DNA of 64,000 nucleotides. Origin: Nemertoderma westbladi. Its lineage: Eukaryota > Xenacoelomorpha > Nemertodermatida > Nemertodermatidae. The stretch covers positions 49,450-113,449 of the forward strand of contig JAUCBJ010004493.1 of NCBI GenBank assembly GCA_032718475.1. Reading direction: 5' to 3'. The first letter of the stretch is position 1; the number at the start of each line of letters is the position of its first letter. Position numbers and translations under genes: made by a program. Positions 28,201 to 36,204 of the stretch are shown in pieces. A model generated the notes under the pieces. That model saw nothing but the letters and a program-made list of their open reading frames with translations. It searched no databases and was not told the DNA's origin.

Positions 28201-31014
28201 AATAGATTCACCCAGGACGACATTGACCGCGGGAGATTATCCTATCGCCATGACGACCAAATGACGACATGGAGGGAGACAGACGAACTGACCGTGGAGA
28301 TAGAAACTGTCGGTGCGAAACATCTTATAGATCAAATAGTCAGCGTGATCATTAGCTACAGCAACGTACACGGGCAATTCCGAACCCATCTACGAGTCAA
28401 TAAAAACCTCGAGATACTAGAAGGCCGCAGTAAACCATTATCAGTACACAATCTAGATGGCTCGAACCTTTTACTGAAAGCGCCTCCATTACATCGAGAC
28501 TCCTATCAAGTTGCTTACAAGATTCAAGTTCTTCCATTATTCGGGAATTTGGTGGTCAGAGGTCAGATCGTTGATCGGCCAAAAATCGAGTTCCTTCCAC
28601 AGGATATCCTCGATGGGGAAGTTAAGTACATTCACGATGATACTGAAGTCTTTGTCGATCGTTTCCAGTTCAGCGTGTTCCTTAAGGAAGTCGCACCGCT
28701 GCCACCCAACGGTGGTATTCTAGTCAAAGATGATGACATTGCTGAATATTTTAATATAACTGTTATTCCGGTGAATGACCAACCTTTTCTGTTGCTGACT
28801 ACGAATCCTACGCTACGTGTAGTCGAAGGTAATCGCGCGACCATATCTCGAGATATTCTCTACACAGAAGACTTGGATACTCCCGCTGAGGAACTCGAGT
28901 ACACAGTGGTGGCCGATGCCAAGTACGGCTTCCTTGCGCTGAGCACAGCCCCCGAAATCAAAGTGCGAGTCTTCAGCCAGTACCAGATAGACCACGGACT
29001 CCTACAGTTCGTTCAACAAATTGCAGACAAATCTGATGATTCCTTCGAGTTTAGAATCTCTGATGGCAGTCTGCAAGAACCGGTCCATAAAATGTTTAAA
29101 ATAGTCACGATTCCGCTCACTTTAAACCTCGTTAACTCGACAACAATCTCCATATTGCAAGGGGAGGCCATCACTAAGATTACTCGAAATAACCTTGGTT
29201 TCTCTACCAACGCAAACAGCTCCGAAATCATCTACAACATCACCGAAGGGCCGAAGTTCGGCTATGTAACCTGCGACAAACAACCGTGCTCGGTATTCAA
29301 TCAAATCAGTGTGGATAACATGCTCATCGATTACGTTCAGTTCAACTTCACCTCGACTATCGACCGCTTCGTTTTCACGGCCAGTAGCGGTAGACTTAGT
29401 ATTCCGAACCGCACTGCGAATATATCAGTTGCCCCTCGCATAACTACGGTCAATGTGATTGTTCGCTCTGGGGAATGGGTCTATATCTCTACCGACTATC
29501 TTGACGCTTCCCCATTGGCGTTGTTGACAGGAGAAGTCCCTAGGTTCCAGGTCGTTCGCGGGACCATATTCGGTTCGCTGATTTCTTCGCATCAACGAAA
29601 CAACGTGACCGAATTCACACAAACCCAGTTGATAACAAATTCCATAATGTACAAGGTTAGCAACATGTATTAGTATTAGATATTATGGACTATTTCTCAA
29701 TTACCGTAGTAATTAACGAACGGTTATATTTTGTTACTTTCGCGGCTATTCTGTAATATGTTTAAGCAACTTAAGGATATTATTATTTGTTGAAGATTGA
29801 CTAAGAATGAGTCAAATTTGCAATGAGTAAAAATTCATTTACATTACTTGTTATTTTAGATAGAATTATGTTTCACTTTAAATGATTCAGAAGAATACTA
29901 TTATAATAATACGGAATATTGTTTCAGCTTTCGTATTTAGAAATGCGTATTCTACTATACTAGACTTCCGTGACAGTTACCCACCAGTTTGCTACCAGTT
30001 TGGCTACTGATATGTTAATGTTAAACTGGGAATTTCTGGAAAAAATTCGAAATTTCTGTTAAAACGCAGTAGGCCCTATGGTTCAGCATAAGGAACGGAA
30101 TCGAAGAATTGTTTCAGCAAGTTGTCTCTAACCTATGGTGGCCCTGATCGGTCTCTAACTAACTAAATGTGTAAAATTGACTATCTACTGTAACATATCC
30201 TAATAACAAATACTTCCTTGCTGCCCTCCATAAATTTCTATATTTTCAGAGCTTCCCACGAGGTTTCAAACACGGTGAACTCTACGACAACTTCCAGTTT
30301 ATTGTCCGATCCGGGGACGCGCAACCTGCCAGAGGATCGCTAACCATACAGATAAAACCAACCAATTACCAACTGCCAACCATCTCTTTACCAGAGTTAC
30401 CTAGACAACCGAATGACGTCGGCACGTGGGACGACATGTCGCGATTTCCGGTGGTAGTCGACGGTCCCCATAGTAACGGGGAAACATCACTCTCTATCTG
30501 GGCAGTGATTGGCCCAGTTATAGGATTCGCACTTATTGTTTTGGTTATCGGTATCCTCTTGTATCGCCGTCACCGGAAACAACGCCGCCACGATCTGGTG
30601 ACCACCGACTCCCCGGACATCTCCGCTCCCTTCTCCTGCGCGAAAACTACGGGCGCGTTTAGTTCGTGGAACTCCCGTTACCCCCACGCGGCTACCGTTA
30701 CCGCTATGACGCAGCGGAGATCCCCTCCAAACGAACCCAACCCGACGATGTCATCCTTTGATTCACCCCGTAGACTGGGCGAACGGGAGCCTTGTCTCGG
30801 CCCCAGCGACAGGGAAACGTACGCCGCGCAAACCGAGCGGAGTTTAGCGCTGCCCGCCGTGTGCGTTACGCAATTGGACAGAAAATCGGTTGCGCGTAAC
30901 CATAGCAACATACAAGATGTAAGCGACGCGAGTTGCGTGGCACTGGAGGAGTCGCCCATAGATTCGGGAAGGAAGGGACCCTTCAATGGAACCAGGATGA
31001 ACTACTGGTTGTAA
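12538..31014 (+). CDS. CSPG4-like: CSPG4/NG2-like transmembrane proteoglycan (13 exons; signal-peptide exon missing)
   Basis: Large type I membrane proteoglycan of the CSPG4/NG2/Kon-tiki family, which links extracellular matrix and growth factors to the cell cortex. Thirteen exons join in frame (12538-13242, 13816-14118, 15066-15282, 15373-16021, 16406-16611, 16891-17836, 19964-20250, 20711-20831, 21392-22427, 23417-23548, 27433-27585, 28076-29655, 30250-31014), all with AG acceptors and GT donors; successive intron phases are 1,1,2,0,2,0,2,0,1,1,1,0. The product is about 2365 residues, close to vertebrate CSPG4 (about 2320). Order: two laminin G domains, an EGF-like Cys cluster, about fifteen CSPG repeats (each with an F-T-x-x-D-I/L...V-x-Y-x-H-D type signature), a hydrophobic segment (IGFALIVLVIGILLY), basic stop-transfer YRRHRKQRR, and a tail ending NYWL. 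The first residues after the acceptor, ASFYG, match the NG2 mature start. Family assignment is firm; function is inferred. Confidence 0.93.
13282..13353. repeat. 18-bp tandem repeat, 4 copies, intronic
   Basis: Four copies of AACAGTGTAACCAATAAC starting about 40 bp after the donor of the first CSPG4-like exon found. Nearly perfect copies. No coding role. Confidence 0.9.
13381..13452 (-). mobile_element. SINE tail fragment, intronic
   Basis: Matches the tail of the tRNA-derived SINE at 4102-4324: both carry ACCCGAAGGCTCCTCT and a diverged CTGTTACC...GGGGAGACGCC / GGGGTGGGCGC block. The tRNA-like head is absent, so this is a truncated copy. Confidence 0.55.
13816..14118 (+). CDS. CSPG4-like exon: laminin G domain 2
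   Basis: The acceptor CCGGTAG and donor CAGG/GTGAGT flank 303 bp, phase 1 to phase 1. It carries the core of the second laminin G domain: ELHRGSLRVSLSRGDG, KWHHVRFHVNPRRLKLEVD, and HLMVGGVGDD. It continues directly from the preceding exon and into the next, where the domain closes. Confidence 0.9.
14190..14745 (+). mobile_element. Non-LTR retrotransposon C-terminal fragment, intronic
   Basis: Two blocks of a decayed LINE. The first (about 14225-14300) reads TWTLTKPLEQRIDGCYTRLL. The second (about 14440-14745) reads AELYGTLPPVSTTL, ILKFSGPYW, KRSRGRPAIIYIDQLERDTE and ENRESWKGLIS. This arrangement, a basic RSRGRP linker followed by YIDQLxxDT and an RExWxxLI end, is typical of the C-terminus of many invertebrate non-LTR reverse transcriptase polyproteins. 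There are stops between the blocks and no RT domain, so it is a dead 5'-truncated copy inside a CSPG4-like intron. A second copy lies inverted at 23720-24185. Confidence 0.8.
15066..15282 (+). CDS. CSPG4-like exon: end of LamG2 and EGF-like Cys cluster
   Basis: The acceptor TTATCCAG and donor GAG/GTAAAA flank it; it enters in phase 1 and leaves in phase 2. It closes LamG2 with GGSFSGCIKDIQIDGKALGL, then encodes a Cys-rich stretch with C-x4-C-x5-C-x9-C-x-C spacing. The sixth Cys comes from the first codons of the next exon (x4). The spacing is EGF-like, with an unusually short last loop. Confidence 0.88.
15373..16021 (+). CDS. CSPG4-like exon: CSPG repeat 1 and start of repeat 2
   Basis: The acceptor TTCCTACAG and donor GAG/GTTTGT flank 649 bp, phase 2 in and phase 0 out. 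It encodes CSPG repeat 1 (VSEGGSITI, VVFHVVKQPLHGNL, FTINDLDNLIIVYNHD, ATDHFQIDV, AVNDPPV) and the beginning of repeat 2 (IIDVDDPDS, NEIKFFHE). The open frame reads on into the intron for about 80 bp. The splice site, not the downstream stop, marks the exon end. Confidence 0.9.
16406..16611 (+). CDS. CSPG4-like exon: end of repeat 2, start of repeat 3
   Basis: The acceptor GTCTCCACAG and donor AAA/GTAAGT flank it, phase 0 in and phase 2 out. Residues include GPMVSQLLFHADDGLAISSK (end of repeat 2) and NRGLRLYLNDAVSITSEDFL (start of repeat 3). Confidence 0.88.
16891..17836 (+). CDS. CSPG4-like exon: CSPG repeats 3 to 5
   Basis: The acceptor CTCTTTCAG and donor TTG/GTAAGT flank 946 bp, phase 2 in and phase 0 out. 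It finishes repeat 3 (FPEFGEIQKL, RGRIRYHSNP), then repeat 4 (IVFHIIKQPTHGSLLVDN) and repeat 5 (VKEGQKQTITPDNL, FEVVQFPVHGVIAI, FTSDDINSGQVVYHHDDSES, DRFQFAV). The donor is strong. A minisatellite starts about 30 bp beyond it. Confidence 0.92.
17868..19424. repeat. 16-bp minisatellite, about 97 copies, in the intron after repeat 5
   Basis: Tandem units of GCAGCACTGTTTGGGT, 16 bp, filling most of the 2.1-kb intron. Main variants are GGTT for GGGT, ATCACTG, TCGGTGCGG, ACGGTTGGGG and TTTGTTTG. Rare variants recur 576 bp apart (for example ATCACTG at 18431 and 19007, ACGGTTGGGG near 18530 and 19106), so there is a 36-unit higher-order repeat. The unit lacks stops in several frames, giving long spurious open frames on both strands. 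These are not genes. Confidence 0.97.
19678..19806. repeat. Short imperfect inverted repeat, intronic
   Basis: GGGTTGAACCAGCGCTATA near the left end pairs with TATAGCGCAGGTTCAACCC near the right end, enclosing about 85 bp. It could be a small foldback element. It lies between the minisatellite and the next exon. Confidence 0.55.
19964..20250 (+). CDS. CSPG4-like exon: CSPG repeat 6 (first part)
   Basis: The acceptor ATAATTGCAG and donor CAG/GTAAGC flank it, phase 0 in and phase 2 out. It reads VVRGGSRLLTTDLIYWTDPD, closely like the RGG-RRLLTTDD segment of the vertebrate NG2 repeat, then the FGSI-equivalent YGIITNGKIVE and DERLVFQHN. Confidence 0.9.
20711..20831 (+). CDS. CSPG4-like exon: end of repeat 6, start of repeat 7
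   Basis: A short 121-bp exon with acceptor ACTTTTCAG and donor GCG/GTTAGT; phase 2 in and phase 0 out. It encodes VFWVHDGNQYGTGVLRVRA and the first strand of repeat 7 (WTFSVPKGA). The reading frame is preserved across both junctions. Confidence 0.85.
21206..21322. mobile_element. Small MITE-like inverted repeat, intronic
   Basis: Arms of about 28 bp (AAGTAATTTAAACAGG...CTTAGGAT and its complement) flank about 50 bp. The ends sit in TTAA/TAAT-rich sequence. No coding capacity. It lies about 70 bp upstream of the exon at 21392. Confidence 0.6.
21392..22427 (+). CDS. CSPG4-like exon: CSPG repeats 7 to 9 and start of 10
   Basis: The acceptor AATTTTTTAG and donor CCAG/GTAGGT flank 1036 bp, phase 0 in and phase 1 out. 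Repeat 7: ETNIDIRRPQDVKIRVTEGA and FTIKDVNDGVVAYEHSGS. Repeat 8: KITDGPTSGYISL and FTQSDINLRNVRYVN. Repeat 9: RVTEGRNVSLSSVV, KAPTHGTIRNWLGE and YFYCHDGGESNYDRFSVRV. Repeat 10 opens with GEATPILPVDLYTLDRDTPG. Confidence 0.92.
22560..23130. repeat. Degenerate minisatellite of about 22 bp, intronic
   Basis: Irregular, strongly diverged tandem units built on GTGTAGGCACAGTGACTACT. An embedded perfect short palindrome CGACCTTTACTAACTG / TTAGTAAAGGTCG lies at about 22705-22735. Older than the other arrays, judging by divergence. Confidence 0.75.
23417..23548 (+). CDS. CSPG4-like exon: CSPG repeat 10 (middle)
   Basis: 132 bp with acceptor TTACTTCAG and donor ACTG/GTGAGT, phase 1 at both ends. It encodes AERLIYIIEDISGGYLALN and FTQSDIDQSMVYYVHTG, continuing repeat 10 exactly where the preceding exon stops. 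Confidence 0.9.
23720..24185 (-). mobile_element. Non-LTR retrotransposon C-terminal fragment, intronic
   Basis: Minus-strand copy of the element at 14190-14745: NAELYGTLPPVSTTL, RLRFSGHCW, GKRSRGRPAITYIDPLERDT and MENREAWKDLIS are readable. Upstream sequence up to about 24185 continues the homology with stops (a TRLQRTP-type stretch). It is 5'-truncated, without an RT domain. Confidence 0.78.
24426..24596. mobile_element. Short foldback element, intronic
   Basis: Inverted arms of about 70 bp (GAAAATAAAAATAGCTCC on the left, GGAGCTATTTTCATTTTC on the right, continuing through GGACTTGGCAAACTTACCA and its complement) flank a centre with a duplicated CTTTTAAGTGTAAGAATA. A non-coding snapback or MITE-type element. 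Confidence 0.75.
24930..25560. other. GC-richer block inside an intron, unassigned
   Basis: Base composition is clearly richer in G and C than the surrounding intron. Short open frames occur on both strands, all with stops and without splice partners that fit the neighbouring exons. It could be an old insertion or a decayed exon. I recognise no domain. Confidence 0.35.
26533..26622. repeat. 30-bp tandem repeat, 3 copies, intronic
   Basis: Three copies of a 30-bp unit beginning ACCGTAATCGCTGATCCAAG and ending in CCACTGCTC, with a few substitutions. Confidence 0.85.
27433..27585 (+). CDS. CSPG4-like exon: end of repeat 10, start of 11
   Basis: 153 bp, acceptor TTATTATAG, phase 1 at both ends. 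It encodes GDRGGFRFHVSDGFHETLND and NVYPRENRPITG. The native donor ACAG/GTAGGG at 27586 is the first of seven similar GT sites created by a tandem array that begins inside this exon's last codons (see the repeat at 27571-27840). Confidence 0.9.
27571..27840 (+). repeat. Tandem array of 5'-splice-site units (about 40 bp, 7 copies)
   Basis: The end of exon 12 plus the start of its intron (AACCGACCAATTACAGGTAGGG) is followed by six further copies of roughly 40 bp, each keeping a CCAATCACAG/GTAGGG-type core. GT sites fall at 27586 (native), 27635, 27675, 27715, 27752, 27793 and 27834. Cores are GTAGGG, GTAGGG, GTATGG, GTTGGA, GTAGGG, GTAGGG and GTAAGG. Reading through from the native site meets an in-frame TAA after six codons, so use of a downstream copy would truncate the protein. 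Confidence 0.9.
28076..29655 (+). CDS. CSPG4-like exon: CSPG repeats 11 to 15
   Basis: The largest exon, 1580 bp, acceptor ATCTCAACAG and donor AAG/GTTAGC, phase 1 in and phase 0 out. Repeat 11: VVNQPTHGNLLLVNG and FTQDDIDRGRLSYRHDD. Repeat 12: IQVLPLFGNLVVRG and DILDGEVKYIHDD. Repeat 13: RVVEGNRATISRDIL and AKYGFLALS. Repeat 14: NITEGPKFGYVTCD. Repeat 15 begins at NVIVRSGEWVYISTDYLDAS. Confidence 0.93.
30250..31014 (+). CDS. CSPG4-like terminal exon: end of repeat 15, TM segment, cytoplasmic tail
   Basis: The acceptor TATATTTTCAG precedes it; the frame is phase 0 and stops with TAA at 31012-31014. It ends repeat 15 (ELYDNFQFIVRSGDAQPARG), then a Pro-rich juxtamembrane linker, a hydrophobic helix (IGFALIVLVIGILLY), basic anchor YRRHRKQRR, and a Ser/Thr/Pro-rich tail of about 145 residues. 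The last residues NYWL resemble the -QYWV PDZ ligand of NG2, which binds GRIP1, MUPP1 and syntenin in vertebrates. Confidence 0.93.
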   Translation, partial: SFPRGFKHGELYDNFQFIVRSGDAQPARGSLTIQIKPTNYQLPTISLPELPRQPNDVGTWDDMSRFPVVVDGPHSNGETSLSIWAVIGPVIGFALIVLVIGILLYRRHRKQRRHDLVTTDSPDISAPFSCAKTTGAFSSWNSRYPHAATVTAMTQRRSPPNEPNPTMSSFDSPRRLGEREPCLGPSDRETYAAQTERSLALPAVCVTQLDRKSVARNHSNIQDVSDASCVALEESPIDSGRKGPFNGTRMNYWL

Positions 31015-31077
31015 CAAAACTTTCTCACTAAAACGGAAAGTGAAGTAGAATGACAACAGACGGGAATAATAATCTTA

Positions 31078-31083
31078 AATAAA
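31078..31083 (+). promoter_or_regulatory. Polyadenylation signal of the CSPG4-like gene
   Basis: AATAAA, 64 bp after the stop codon, is the first canonical signal on the coding strand. A very short 3' UTR is implied if it is used. Further A/T-rich sequence follows, so alternative sites are possible. Confidence 0.55.
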
Positions 31084-33010
31084 TCGCTTAGCAAAAATAA
31101 TGATATTCATTGCGTTATCTAAATATAATTATTTATTACTTCTGAAAAAACTTTATTTAAAAAACGAAAAAAAAATATTTTTCACTATTCTCGAACAACA
31201 GAACAACAGACACACCATACCGATTGAGATAGTTGGTGGTACCCGTATGCTAAGCTCACTTACTTTCGTGGCTCGCCCCACAATAATATATCCTTTTCAT
31301 CAGCTTCCACAGGTATTAAAAAGGGTATTCAGCGTATCTTACTACAATAATCCATAGGCCTATCTGTGATTATATTAGATCAAATTTTATTGAAATAAAA
31401 GGAGTTGAAGAGTGCGATAATTTGAATAGCAGTAACTGTGGAAGCAATATAGTAAAATACTGCACATGTCCATTTAATTTGTAACACCCTATCGCTCTAT
31501 CTTTTATTAAAGAGTTAAGTACCATATTAAGAATAAATTCAGGTATTACATGGGAAAAAACGTGGAACCTTTTTTTTTCAACATTCTCTCGACCCTGTAG
31601 TTAACCTAGCTGGTGCTCGGTAAATAAAAAGCTTCGCGAATAGTGTAACCAAAGTAATAAATAATTATTTTTAAACAAAAACACAAAACAACAAATGTTT
31701 ACATTTACATTAAAAATATCCGGGAGCGCCGCTTAAACCTAAAGTTCTTATTTATAGCACGAAGTACCTAACACGAAGTATATGAAGGTTATCATGGAGT
31801 TTTCATTGCGGTGCTAAGAGTCAGTTCTATGGGAAGACTCTGGAGGTGCGATCACGATTTGCCTAGCCCTTTCTGATTGAAATTCTCTGTTATTTTCAAA
31901 ACCTTTTAAACTAATAACAAATTTCATGTTTGTTGATGTGCTGTTGCAAGCTCACTGACCACGTGGTTCGGCCCCACCATTATTACAAACCTATCTCATC
32001 TATAATACAGTCCGCGAATATGAGAAGTAAATATTTCAATTTGGGAATAAATTTAGTCTAGCTAGGATTTACATCATTACCCCCTTCAACAAACTCCAGA
32101 TTTAATCTGCAAAGCTACATTTTACACACCATAATGTAAATATGCATTGTTAAATTGTGAATGTCGTTGAAATATAAAAAAGATGGCACTCAAAATTAAA
32201 ATGTTTAACTTGTATTTATTGCCCGTTGTCATGTCTACGATCCAATTACAATAAACGCTGTGGCCGTGTTTATATGTGCAATAAGGTATATTTATTTATA
32301 GTATATTTACTTACACCAGTAAAGTTTTTTTATCTAATGTCTGTGCAGTTTGTGGTACTGTAGGGCTATTTAATAAAATGTCTGGTATATTAAACATAAT
32401 TATTTTTAAACATAATTTTTTTAAACAGAATAGTGCGATTTTTATTTTACATGTAGATTTCACTATTCTGAATATCAGATAAATAGTGAAAGATAACAAT
32501 TTTAACGCTAACGTGTAGAATAACCTCTTAGATACTGTCAATCCAAATTACACACCAACCAACCACCTTGGAAAAATAGAAAAAAATCTAAGAGTTGTCC
32601 AAAAATGGTGAGACCCCCCCCCCCCCCCCCCCCCATACATTTAAAATACTTCTTCTGGAGAAATAGCAATATCAAATACATCATTTCATATGATTGAAGC
32701 TCCGAGACTGCCAAACACTGTAATATAGAGCAAATGATAAATTTGGGAAACGAAACTCCTGAATTATGGCAACGGCAGGCAGGTATTGCCGTCTAGGAAA
32801 TGAATTCGAATTTTGATATTTGAATTGTATATTTATATAATTATAAAATTATTGTGACACAAAATAAATAAACATATTCCATTAAAGTTACATTGAAGTG
32901 GAAGTTCTAATAATAGTTCTCACATAATAGTCAATAATAATTCGAATAAATATTAAGTAATAATGGCAGATGAGATCACAAATATAAGAGGGGAATTATC
33001 CTAGAAGGTC
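31084..33010. other. Intergenic AT-rich DNA with 21-C run
   Basis: No gene seen. Contains a run of 21 C at 32614-32634 and a short dispersed motif (CTCACTTACTTTCGTGGCTCG at 31256) that recurs near 34610, 50780 and 51655. Confidence 0.5.
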
Positions 33011-33014
33011 CATC

Positions 33015-33990
33015 AGTCCGTCCATCACCTCACCAAATGGTGCCAATGACAGAGGCCGCATTACCATTCTGTATTGCGACCAGCAACCTCTGCGGGTGGA
33101 ACAAGTGGGGGCGAGGGAGGATCTTTGGCTGAGTCCCTCAGCCTCGCCCCTATCTTTGCCAGGAACTCTTCTGTTTCAGGTCCTTCCCTACCCATGGTTT
33201 CAAAGGCTACTGGACGGAACAGGTAGCAGCCTGCTGTCGATCAGTTCACCATACTTCTGGTTCGTCCGGACCTCCGCTTCCTCGGCTGCGTTCCCTCCAC
33301 TGGGGTGGAGAGTGTACGCGTTATATGGCTGGCTGCGAGGGGGTTTACCGCAGTCGAATCCCAAGTCAGTGTTCGTCTTCGGGACCATGGCACTGCGGTG
33401 ACTCCATCGAGTCTTTTGCCGTCACTGCGGCAACAGACCCGGGGGGCTCCAGCATGGTGGGGATGTCACAGGTAGTGAGAGCGCGCTTTACAATTTTGTT
33501 AACCATGGGAAAACGGCCAGTACTCCGTTGGCAGGAAAGGCCTTGGAGCCCATTAGCTGCCACGAGACCCCCAACTGGCGCAGGGGTGAGGCTCAGTTAC
33601 ACGACAGCCAAGTCGGAGGGCAATGGCAATCCGGAACTGTGCATCACTTAGCTTCAGCCCTAAGACCTGTGATGGTTGGCATCCAGCGAGCAGCCGGAGC
33701 TTGCGTTGGTGGCTCTGACGGAAGGTGATGCCTATTCATGGAGGGACTCCAAGCTCGCCTCATGCACCTCTGTATCAATGTTCAATGTCCCGTGAAGGTC
33801 GATGATGATGTATTGGCCTGTAACTGGGCCATGCGAGATCACGCAGTTGGTATGAGTTGGGAGTCACTCGAGTTCTAACAAATAAGCGGCCTGAAAGGGG
33901 AGCACATGCAGCCGCTGAATCCAAAAAGGCGGATGGTGCGATATAGGTGCGGATGTGCTTACATGCGGAACCCAGTCCCAGACCTCCCAA
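33015..33990 (-). mobile_element. Decayed non-LTR retrotransposon C-terminal region
   Basis: In shifting minus-strand frames one reads GLGLGSACK, LRLLAGCQPSQVLGLKLSDA, QFRIAIALRLGCRVTEPH, LQGLSCQRSTGRFPMVN, IVKRALTTCDIPTMLEPPG, DGVTAVPW, LTWDSTAVNPLAASH, VAFETMGREGPETEEFLAKI and AIQNGNAASVIGT. This order of blocks (a Cys/His segment, LEPxG, W-x-G/R...xWD-x-T, VPVAFETxG, IQ-x-GNAASxxGT) is one I recognise from the C-terminal part of widespread invertebrate non-LTR retrotransposon proteins, downstream of the RT domain. Several frameshifts and stops are present, so it is dead. The clade cannot be assigned here. Confidence 0.7.
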
Positions 33991-33999
33991 CCGTGCAGC

Positions 34000-34526
34000 T
34001 TATCTCCCCGTAGGCAGCAAGGCTGTAATCATAGATCTCAGTTTGTGGTTTGTAGACAACCGCTAGTATCGAATCACGACGATCAGCTCGTACTGAAGTT
34101 TACCATAAGTCGGTACGGTACTTACTTACTTTCATTATCAGAAAGATAGGCCTACATAACACTGTAACGACATGATATCGACTGTTCAATATATTCTGCT
34201 TACAATGACAGGCTATAATACATCAGACTGATTGATTATTATCTTAATATAATTGGTTCTATGTATTCTATATGCGGGTCCCCGCGACCTTCGCACAGAG
34301 GTGAAACTATATCTTTTTCAAATTTCATTCAATCTCAGTAAGATTTGTAGAAAAAAATTTTTTTTGGGGGGGGGTGGGGGGTACCTGAATAAGGACTCGA
34401 CTCATGCAGCGCGAAGGCACCACGAAATTTTCAAAATATTGGAACTTTTACTCTAGTATGTCCATGCAAAATTTGGTTGACATTCAATAAAGGCTCCAAA
34501 AGTTATTAACGATTGAATATTTCATT

Positions 34527-34569
<43 letters not shown>

Positions 34570-36200
34570 TTATATTTTGTCCTAATGCTAATTGTAATTG
34601 TGCGCTAGTAGCTTCGCTCACTAATTGTGGCTCGTTCCACAGTATATTAATTTAACACAATGTACGATGTTTCCCATAGTTCCATCTAACTTTTGTTATT
34701 GGGTTATTTAAACGCATGACCATTCAGTTTGACAAAACATTAGGGGGGGGGGGGGGGGGGGTAGCACCCCCAAATTGAACCTCACATTTTTGTGTCTCTG
34801 GACCCTAAATTTGGGTGAAAATTTTTTGTGCTACTAAACAACGTATTGTGTAAGAATAACCAAACCAAATATTTTTTAAAATTGGCCTCAAAATTGCCCC
34901 TTTTTTATGAAAAGGGCCCCGTACAATTGTAAAATATAGTGCTGCTCGAAGGCATTTCAAAAATCAGACTAGCTCTTACGTTTTGGGTAATAACCTCGGT
35001 TCATGATAGAATAAAAAAAGTTTTTTGTCCATTACCTAAATAGAGGGGGGGGGGGGGGGGGGGGGGTGTGGTGCAACACCCCCCCCCCCCCACCCCCCCC
35101 CCCCCTAACTTTGCTGTCCATTATTCGAAACGGAGAATTTAGCTAAACTTTGACAATTATGAAAAGGCGGCCTGTAACGTAGGCCATGTAGGCCTACAAT
35201 AAAATGCTTTTCAAATAAAATAATACATTCGATAGAAAAACGTAACGGAAAACACTCTTTCACTCACTTTTTAGAAAAATTAAGATATTCTGTTTTGGTG
35301 TTACGCTTTTTTTTAGTAATAGTTTTACGCTCTTTGGCATATGGGCACTCGTTTCGCGAGGTAAATCGAACATAACGTGGAAGCAGACAAATAAATATAA
35401 AATTGGATGTTGAATTTTGCCGATCACATTGATGGAACCTCTCTAAAATTTATTACATTAAAGAGCATCCTACCTAATATTACATTATTACAAAAAATGG
35501 TTTACTATTACTTTATCAAATTAATGAATCATCAATTGTTATTCAATAATCGTTGAATCGTTTAATGTAATTTAATTTAACTTTTCATAGTTAAATGGGT
35601 CCGTATCCTCTATTTATCAAACACAAGGAATGTAAGAAATTCCGAATACGGTATCTTTATTGTGGGAAATTTTAAATTTCTATAGAATACTATTAGTGCA
35701 CTCTTACTCTGGTTAACCGCGTCGCGTGCTGTGCGAAGGCCCCATTTATAATGTGATATAGAAGCTCCAATTGTTAGATCAATTACAATTAATCTATAAC
35801 TCTGTAACTCATTTATTGCTTTAACTGTGAGCTAATCCATGGTAAATAAGGCAGCATGTAGTAATTATTAGAAGACCGTTATGACTTCTTGTAAATGTAG
35901 GCATATTATCTATCCATATTTATTTATAAGCATTATTTATTTATATTTATATCAGGTGAACTCCTCCTAAGCAATAGCTCGTCCGTTAATGAAAGTTGTA
36001 TTAAACGACGCAGTTCAACCCCAGAATGTGGAAAAAATTATTAAAGTGTCTTTTTTATTTCGAAAAATAGCCCCATTGCACGAAAATTGCCATAGACTCA
36101 ATGATGATGAAAGAAACACCAGTTGGTGCATAGTGAGGGCCTAGTAATGAAATGCTATTGAATGGATAGACCCAAACTGCACTACTATAGTAGGGTCGGC
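34000..36200. other. Intergenic DNA with homopolymer runs and an AGAC microsatellite
   Basis: No gene seen. Holds G runs at 34369-34381 and 34743-34761, an (AGAC)n/(ACAG)n microsatellite at 34531-34568, the G/C hairpin at 35045-35105, and a copy of the CGCTCACTAATTGTGGCTCG motif near 34612. Confidence 0.6.
35045..35105. repeat. Poly(G)/poly(C) hairpin
   Basis: A run of 22 G, a 12-nt loop (TGTGGTGCAACA) and then 26 C with one A interruption. The two runs are complementary and could form a pure G:C hairpin. The loop contains GTGGTGC/GCAACAC, which extends the symmetry. Lengths may be affected by sequencing error. Confidence 0.85.
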
Positions 36201-36204
36201 ATTT

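Noticed and set aside
33096-33728. Plus-strand open frames of 66-108 codons
   Set aside because: They overlap a minus-strand non-LTR remnant whose motifs are readable in order. The plus-strand products show no domain.
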